The position numbers and the translations under genes are program-made. Below, one piece after another: positions 37,449 to 43,346 of a stretch of DNA of 43,346 nucleotides. The stretch covers positions 29,006 to 72,351 of the forward strand of contig NZ_CACSIJ010000014.1 of the NCBI RefSeq assembly GCF_902705855.1, given 5' to 3'. The DNA comes from Zhongshania aliphaticivorans. GTDB taxonomy: Bacteria > Pseudomonadota > Gammaproteobacteria > Pseudomonadales > Spongiibacteraceae. Every line of letters begins with the position of its first letter. Positions within the stretch are counted from its first letter, which is position 1. The notes below the pieces were generated by a model. The model was not told the DNA's origin. It did no database searches and saw nothing but the letters and a program-made list of their open reading frames with translations.

Positions 37449-38390
<942 letters not shown>

Positions 38391-38425
38391 TCACTCTCGT
38401 AAATGTTAACGCGTTGACCAAATTT

Positions 38426-38845
38426 TCAATTCTTGTTGCTCGCTAATCCATAGCGTGCAAGTAATACAGCGTTCAGCAGCATAACGGCTAGATATGCCAG
38501 AAATAAGACAAATACCTGCAATGGCTGAACTAATGCAAACGTTGCTGCAAATAACAGCACGGTTGTCACAAATTTTCCTGATTCACCTCGGTAAAAAGAC
38601 CGGGCTACTTCGCGTGCGAATGCCGCGCCAGCGTAACGAAATACTTGGCGCGCGAAATAAGCATTCGGCACAACGGAAATCATTCCCCCGATGACTGTGG
38701 AATAGGCCGCGACCTTATCCAGGGGAAACAGTATGACACTGGCAAGTAGTACTAGAGCGCATTGAAAACCGTATATTTTCAGAAGCGGCGGTCTAAATAT
38801 CTTATGAACAGCTCGCGGGCTTTTCCGCTTTTCCTCTGCTGTCAT
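38426..38845 (-). CDS. atpI: ATP synthase assembly factor AtpI
   Basis: 139 residues from ATG 38845 (MTAEEKRKSPRAVHK), chosen for the GGTGG site five nt upstream; a TTG 54 nt earlier is in frame but has no such site. Four membrane helices with IGGMISVVPNAYFARQVF, typical of AtpI. The family assists c-ring assembly and perhaps Mg2+ handling. It is the first gene of the atp operon, about 60 nt from the promoter. Confidence 0.9.
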   Translation of the reverse strand: MTAEEKRKSPRAVHKIFRPPLLKIYGFQCALVLLASVILFPLDKVAAYSTVIGGMISVVPNAYFARQVFRYAGAAFAREVARSFYRGESGKFVTTVLLFAATFALVQPLQVFVLFLAYLAVMLLNAVLLARYGLASNKN

Positions 38846-38911
38846 AGTGCCACCGCTGTGCCAAATATGGCCAATGTCGTGCTCGTACTGCTTGTCCAAA
38901 AAACGGGGCGA

Positions 38912-38940
38912 ATTATAGGGGCAAAGTGGCTAATGTTCAA
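38912..38940 (-). promoter_or_regulatory. Strong sigma70-type promoter of the atp operon
   Basis: On the minus strand: TTGAAC (38940-38935), 17-nt spacer, consensus TATAAT (38917-38912). A GC-rich discriminator (TCGCCCCG) follows the -10, a feature of promoters sensitive to ppGpp/DksA and growth rate. It is the best promoter match seen in the window. Confidence 0.8.
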
Positions 38941-38954
38941 CCAATTTAAGTGCT

Positions 38955-38972
38955 TATGACACTTATGTCATA
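38955..38972. promoter_or_regulatory. Operator-like dyad upstream of the atp promoter
   Basis: TATGACA (38955-38961), 4-nt spacer CTTA, TGTCATA (38966-38972), perfect 7-bp arms. It overlaps another dyad, TAAGTG-cttatga-CACTTA, and lies about 15 bp upstream of the atp -35. That position suits an activator or upstream-bound regulator. Confidence 0.45.
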
Positions 38973-39040
38973 TATTCACCAAATCTATTTATATCCCTAC
39001 AATCAGTGATTTATCGATCTTGAGCTTACCTATTATTTCT

Positions 39041-39065
39041 AAAAGCACCACATAATGTGGCCTTT
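39041..39065 (-). terminator. Probable terminator of the mnmG-rsmG-parA-parB operon
   Basis: The dyad CCACAT-a-ATGTGG (39048-39060) is flanked by AAAAG and CTTTT, giving a longer stem. On the minus strand the stem is followed by GTGCTTTTAG. It begins 24 nt after the parB stop. The T-run is short, so efficiency is uncertain. Confidence 0.5.
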
Positions 39066-39088
39066 TGTTCAACTGTACACAAAATAAG

Positions 39089-40021
39089 CTATTTTATGTG
39101 ATTCAAAATGCCGTCGAGTTCATCTAGGTTGGTGTACTTGATGGTGAGAGTGCCCCGGCCCTTCGCACTGTGCTGAATTGAAACTGGTGATCCTAGACGC
39201 TCTGACAGGCTTTCTTGTAATTGTTTTATATCGGGATCAAGTGGCAAAGATTTTTTTGTTTTATCTTGTAGCTTCTCTTCAGCCAAGCGGCGAACTAGCG
39301 CCTCGGTCTGTCGTACCGACAATCCCTTGCTAACAACCATCGACGCTGCTGCGGATTGTTGTTCTTGAGCAACGCCAAGTAACGCGCGAGCATGGCCCAT
39401 TTCAATATCGCCATTTTCTAACAGCTTTTGGACTTCTTCTCGCAACCCTGTCAGTCGTAGTAAATTGGTTATGGTGGTACGTGATTTCCCAACTAACTGC
39501 GCGATTTCGGCATGAGTTAGCTCAAATTCTTTTTGCAAACGCACCATGGCCAAAGCTTCTTCCATGGGGTTGAGGTCTTCACGTTGTAGATTTTCGATCA
39601 GCGCCATCGCCGCGGCAGCTTCGTCCGCCACGTCGCGAATCAAGGCTGGTACTGAGTCTAAACCCGCTAGTTGTGAGGCGCGCCAGCGACGTTCACCGGC
39701 AATAATTTCGTAACGGCCACCTTCGATGGGGCGAACCACTATCGGTTGCATAATACCTTGTGAACGGATGGAGTTTGCCAACTCTTCCAAGGCTTCTGGC
39801 TGCATATCGCGGCGTGGCTGGTAACGACCACGCTGCATAAATTCAATGGGTAAATTGCGTAAGGTTCCATCGGCCGCCGGTGCTGCAGATTCAGGCTGAG
39901 CGGCATTATCATCACTCGGCGTAATATCAACATTCGCTGACTCGGGGCTTATTGATACTGGTGTGGCCGAGGCCCCAAGCAGTGCATCTAGCCCGCGACC
40001 CAATCCTCTTTTTTTAACCAT
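39089..40021 (-). CDS. parB: Chromosome-partitioning protein ParB
   Basis: 310 residues from ATG 40021 (MVKKRGLGRGLDALLG, the family's standard N-terminus that contacts ParA). The ParB/CTPase region carries IVVRPIEGGRYEIIAGERRWRAS (arginine patch), then a helix-turn-helix with LTHAEIAQLVGKSRTTITNLLRL that reads parS, and a C-terminal dimer domain. It loads at parS sites near the origin and guides SMC and ParA. The ATG lies inside the end of parA (8-nt overlap). Confidence 0.97.
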   Translation of the reverse strand: MVKKRGLGRGLDALLGASATPVSISPESANVDITPSDDNAAQPESAAPAADGTLRNLPIEFMQRGRYQPRRDMQPEALEELANSIRSQGIMQPIVVRPIEGGRYEIIAGERRWRASQLAGLDSVPALIRDVADEAAAAMALIENLQREDLNPMEEALAMVRLQKEFELTHAEIAQLVGKSRTTITNLLRLTGLREEVQKLLENGDIEMGHARALLGVAQEQQSAAASMVVSKGLSVRQTEALVRRLAEEKLQDKTKKSLPLDPDIKQLQESLSERLGSPVSIQHSAKGRGTLTIKYTNLDELDGILNHIK

Positions 40022-40835
40022 GAATATGTTCAGCCTGTGTGTTTGCGCTAACATCAGTAGCCGCTTCCGTTGTCGCCGCTCGGCGTAACACTTCACCGGC
40101 TAATGCCAAATAGGCCAAGGCGCCCTTAGATTGCTTATCATAAAATAAAATGGGTAACCCATGGCTAGGCGCTTCGGCTAACCGGACATTACGCGGAATG
40201 ACGGTACTGTAAACCTTATTGCCAAAATGACGACGTAATTCATCCGTCACCTGGTTGGTCAGACTATTGCGACCGTCGTACATCGTACGCAATATTCCCT
40301 TAATTTCTAGGGTCGGGTTTATCAATTGTTTAACGCGATTGACGGTGTTGATGAGAGCGCTCAAGCCTTCCAAGGCATAGTACTCACACTGCATTGGAAT
40401 AATGACACCGTTAGACGCGGCTAGGGCATTCACTGTAAGCATGTTCAGTGAAGGCGGGCAATCGATGAGTACATAGTCGTATTGATTAGCAATGACTGCT
40501 AGCGCTTCTCGGAGACGGAATTCACGGCCAATCTCGTTAATTAATTCAACTTCTGCAGCGGTGAGATCTTGATTCGACGGTAACACCGAAAAACCACACT
40601 CGGGCGCTTCAACAATGCACTCTGTTATTGGCTTACTGGCAACGAGGACATCGTATACAGAATACTCAAGACTGCTTTTATCGATTCCGCAGCCCATCGT
40701 GGCGTTGCCTTGGGGATCAAGATCAACTAATAAAATACGGCGCTTGGTTGCTGCCAACGACGCGGCCAAATTTACGCTAGTCGTCGTTTTGCCGACACCA
40801 CCTTTCTGATTGGTAATTGCGTAGACCTTGGCCAC
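40014..40835 (-). CDS. parA: Chromosome-partitioning ATPase ParA (Soj)
   Basis: 273 residues. Deviant Walker A KGGVGKTT at 11-18; Walker A' region VLIDCPPSLNMLTVNAL; switch segment GILRTMYDGRNSLTNQV. It is a dimeric DNA-binding ATPase that moves ParB-parS complexes over the nucleoid. It ends with EHIHG and overlaps the parB start by 8 nt. It follows rsmG by 36 nt in the common gidA-gidB-soj-spo0J order. Confidence 0.98.
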   Translation of the reverse strand: MAKVYAITNQKGGVGKTTTSVNLAASLAATKRRILLVDLDPQGNATMGCGIDKSSLEYSVYDVLVASKPITECIVEAPECGFSVLPSNQDLTAAEVELINEIGREFRLREALAVIANQYDYVLIDCPPSLNMLTVNALAASNGVIIPMQCEYYALEGLSALINTVNRVKQLINPTLEIKGILRTMYDGRNSLTNQVTDELRRHFGNKVYSTVIPRNVRLAEAPSHGLPILFYDKQSKGALAYLALAGEVLRRAATTEAATDVSANTQAEHIHG

Positions 40836-40871
40836 TGGATTTTCCTTAAGTTTTACTTTGAAGCCAATGGA

Positions 40872-41498
40872 TTAGCGACGGGCAAGCACCAATAGATGCC
40901 TCTCTTCGTCTACATTTGGCACCGACAACGAGTAAGAGTGCTCGACGATAAAGTGTTTTGGAAGCTGACTCAACTCTGTATCAGGAAAAACACCTTTCAT
41001 GGCGTAAAGTTTACCGTCTGGAGCGAGGTGTTTTTCGCAACCGTTAACCATATCTAGCAAGGACGCAAATGCCCGTGACAAAATACCGTCATAGGCTTCA
41101 TCAGGTGCAAAGTGCTCTACACGCTCGGTGTGAATACTGATATTTTCCAGTTTAAGCTGCAGGCGAGCCTCTATCAAAAACCGGGTTTTTTTGCCGTTGC
41201 TATCCAATAACGAAAACTGTTTGTCAGGAAACAGGATAGCCAAAGGAATACCCGGTAAACCCGCCCCAGTGCCCACATCTAAGTAGCGCTTGGCCAAAAT
41301 ATAGGGCGCAATGCTCAAGCTATCTAGCAGGTGTTTACTCACCATTGCCGCTGGATCACGAATCGCGGTGAGATTATACGCGCGATTCCATTTTTGCAGT
41401 AAATTCAGGTAATCGATCAATAAGTCGCATTGCTGATCGCTAACCGCTAAATTTAGTGTTGATATTCCCTTCAGCAACCGCTGTTTAATGCCATCCAC
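40872..41498 (-). CDS. rsmG: 16S rRNA (guanine-527 N7) methyltransferase
   Basis: 208 residues from a GTG that directly abuts the TGA of mnmG (TGAGTG), suggesting translational coupling. SAM-binding motif I is DVGTGAGLPGIPLAI from residue 74, and LLQKWNRAYNLTAIRDPAAMVSKHLLDS is the conserved GidB N-terminal signature. It methylates G527 of 16S rRNA, and its loss gives low-level streptomycin resistance in known species. No AGGA precedes the GTG. Confidence 0.97.
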   Translation of the reverse strand: MDGIKQRLLKGISTLNLAVSDQQCDLLIDYLNLLQKWNRAYNLTAIRDPAAMVSKHLLDSLSIAPYILAKRYLDVGTGAGLPGIPLAILFPDKQFSLLDSNGKKTRFLIEARLQLKLENISIHTERVEHFAPDEAYDGILSRAFASLLDMVNGCEKHLAPDGKLYAMKGVFPDTELSQLPKHFIVEHSYSLSVPNVDEERHLLVLARR

Positions 41499-43346
41499 TC
41501 AGGCTGATTTCCTGTCTAGCAATCCGCGTTTTTTCAAGTAAATCAACAACAAGGACACCGCAGCAGGGGTAACTCCCGATATTCTAGACGCTTGCGCCAA
41601 GGTCTGCGGACGGGTATTCCCTAGCTTCTGTTTCACTTCATTCGACAAACCTTCAATCACGGTATAATCGAAATCTATAGGCAATCGGGTGTCCTCATGA
41701 CGACGCAAACGGTCGATTTCCTCTTGCTGTCGATCAATATAGCCGGCGTACTTAACCCCAATTTCAATTTGCTCACTTACTTGTTCACAGACTTCGCTTT
41801 CAGGGCTAGCCACTAGCGCAGCGATATCGGCGTATTTCAATTCTGGTCGTTTAAGCAGTTCTAACAAATTGTATTCATGACTTAGCGGCTTCTCTATTTT
41901 TGCATTCAATGCATTCGCAGCATCACTACCTGGCTGCACCCAAAAAGACGCTAAGCGCGCGCGTTCACGCTCTATATTTTCACATTTCTCGGTGAACGCG
42001 GCCCAGCGAGTATCATCAACCAAACCGAGTTCGCGGCCTTTTTCCGTTAAGCGTAAATCGGCATTATCTTCACGCAGTAATAAACGGTATTCAGCTCGCG
42101 ACGTAAACATGCGATAGGGTTCGCGAGTCCCCATGGTAATTAAGTCGTCAACCAATACGCCGATATACGCTTCGTCCCGACGCGGACACCACGCTTCTTT
42201 GCCTTGGGCTTGTAAGGCAGCGTTAGCTCCAGCTAATAAACCTTGCGCCGCAGCTTCTTCATAACCAGTAGTACCATTAATTTGACCAGCGAAAAACAAG
42301 CCCGCAATAAATTTGGTTTCTAGTGAGTATTTTAGGTCTCTCGGTTCAAAATAATCATACTCAATAGCGTAGCCCGGACGAGTCATATGGGCATTTTCAA
42401 AGCCTTTGATCGAACGAATTAAATTGAGCTGAACATCAAATGGCAAGCTCGTTGATATGCCATTTGGATAGAGTTCATGGGTGTTTAAGCCTTCTGGCTC
42501 GATAAATACTTGGTGAGAGTTCTTATCGGCAAAACGATGTACTTTGTCTTCGATCGAGGGGCAATACCGAGGGCCAATACCTTCAATAACCCCTGTATAC
42601 ATGGGTGAACGATCTAAACCTCCACGAATAATGTCGTGGGTTTTTTCATTGGTATGGGTAATCCAGCAGCATACTTGCTCAGGATGCTGTTGTTGATTAC
42701 CTAAATACGACATAACCGGTCTGGGAGTGTCTCCCCATTGTGCTTCTAGACCATCAAAATTTACGGTTTTCGCGTCAATTCGTGGTGGTGTTCCCGTTTT
42801 AAGGCGATCTACGCGGAAGGGTAATTCTCGTAAGCGTAGTGCTAAAGCAAGTGATGGCGGATCACCGGCACGGCCACCACTATGGTTATCTAAACCAATA
42901 TGGATTTTTCCACCAAGGAAGGTACCTGCGGTTAAAACCACCGTTTTAGCAAAAAAACGGAGACCAATATTAGTTACAACCCCCCGAACTTGGTCATTTT
43001 CAACGATTAAGTCGTCAACGGCCTGTTGAAAAATTGCGAGATTTTCTTGGTTTTCTAAAATTGTGCGTATTGCAGCTTTATAAAGTATGCGGTCTGCCTG
43101 TGCCCTAGTTGCTCTTACAGCAGGGCCTTTGCGAGCATTTAGTACTCGAAATTGGATACCACCAAGATCGGTGGCTTTTGCCATAGCGCCACCTAAAGCA
43201 TCAATCTCTTTAACAAGATGGCTTTTTCCAATACCGCCAATAGCTGGGTTACAGGACATTTGTCCCAGCGTTTCAATATTGTGAGTGAGTAATAACGTCG
43301 CACAACCCATTCGTGCTGCAGCGAGTGCGGCTTCCGTACCGGCGTG
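41499..43346 (-). CDS. mnmG: tRNA uridine-5-carboxymethylaminomethyl enzyme MnmG, 5' end outside window
   Basis: The frame is open to the right edge. The visible 615 residues begin [20 protein letters not shown], so only about 15 N-terminal residues with the first part of the FAD GxGxxG motif are missing. [26 protein letters not shown] and later [26 protein letters not shown] and [20 protein letters not shown] are MnmG hallmarks. GKSHLV replaces the commoner GKGHLV. With MnmE it modifies U34 of several tRNAs using FAD, NADH and a folate. It heads the unit mnmG-rsmG-parA-parB as far as visible. Confidence 0.97.
   Translation of the reverse strand, partial: HAGTEAALAAARMGCATLLLTHNIETLGQMSCNPAIGGIGKSHLVKEIDALGGAMAKATDLGGIQFRVLNARKGPAVRATRAQADRILYKAAIRTILENQENLAIFQQAVDDLIVENDQVRGVVTNIGLRFFAKTVVLTAGTFLGGKIHIGLDNHSGGRAGDPPSLALALRLRELPFRVDRLKTGTPPRIDAKTVNFDGLEAQWGDTPRPVMSYLGNQQQHPEQVCCWITHTNEKTHDIIRGGLDRSPMYTGVIEGIGPRYCPSIEDKVHRFADKNSHQVFIEPEGLNTHELYPNGISTSLPFDVQLNLIRSIKGFENAHMTRPGYAIEYDYFEPRDLKYSLETKFIAGLFFAGQINGTTGYEEAAAQGLLAGANAALQAQGKEAWCPRRDEAYIGVLVDDLITMGTREPYRMFTSRAEYRLLLREDNADLRLTEKGRELGLVDDTRWAAFTEKCENIERERARLASFWVQPGSDAANALNAKIEKPLSHEYNLLELLKRPELKYADIAALVASPESEVCEQVSEQIEIGVKYAGYIDRQQEEIDRLRRHEDTRLPIDFDYTVIEGLSNEVKQKLGNTRPQTLAQASRISGVTPAAVSLLLIYLKKRGLLDRKSA

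Noticed and set aside
38900-43346. Replication origin near parAB/mnmG
   Set aside because: Gene order suggests oriC is close, but no cluster of DnaA boxes, dnaA or rpmH was seen inside the window.

Overview
The window reads as chromosome of a marine-type gammaproteobacterium, probably Pseudomonadales/Cellvibrionales and plausibly Spongiibacteraceae (Zhongshania- or Spongiibacter-like). The basis is the gene order mnmG-rsmG-parA-parB-atpIBEFHAGDC-glmU-glmS on the minus strand, the origin-proximal order known from Pseudomonas relatives, plus a left half rich in TonB-dependent receptors, a Baeyer-Villiger-type monooxygenase and a cholesterol-oxidase-like GMC flavoprotein. Taxonomy is an inference from gene content. 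No tRNA, rRNA, CRISPR array or intact transposase was seen.

Layout. (1) 1-9991 is an accessory catabolic/uptake locus: the 5' end of an unknown gene, a TonB receptor (minus), a divergent monooxygenase-GMC pair (plus), an AraC-type regulator (minus), and a second TonB receptor (plus) interrupted by one in-frame TAA. Two intergenic regions share a tandem TGTCCG repeat (spacing 20-21 bp), a candidate operator for the AraC protein. (2) 10099-14763 holds orphan membrane proteins, a MAPEG protein and a DASS-family anion symporter, followed by a 118-bp inverted-repeat element. (3) 15064-25243, mostly plus strand: a TrmH-type methylase, UPF0316 membrane protein, spermidine-synthase-like protein, MtgA, a TetR-membrane peroxiredoxin pair (minus), an EamA transporter, a DUF2959 lipoprotein, a RimK-like ATP-grasp protein, an orphan membrane protein with a dyad over its promoter, and a lemA-TPM-TPM cluster. 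(4) 25222-28168, minus: YkgJ-like protein, EamA transporter, MFS_3 exporter. (5) 28331-43346, minus: core genes for amino-sugar synthesis, ATP synthase, chromosome partitioning and tRNA/rRNA modification.

How parts work together. GlmS and GlmU supply UDP-GlcNAc for the wall that MtgA polymerises. The ATP synthase operon has a strong sigma70-type promoter, two intercistronic hairpins with GCAA tetraloops and a clear terminator. The first 10 kb looks like an inducible module that imports a hydrophobic cyclic compound (TonB receptors) and oxidises it (GMC alcohol oxidation, then Baeyer-Villiger oxygenation) under AraC control. The substrate cannot be read from sequence. This module, its shared operator and the nonsense codon in the second receptor are the most interesting material here.
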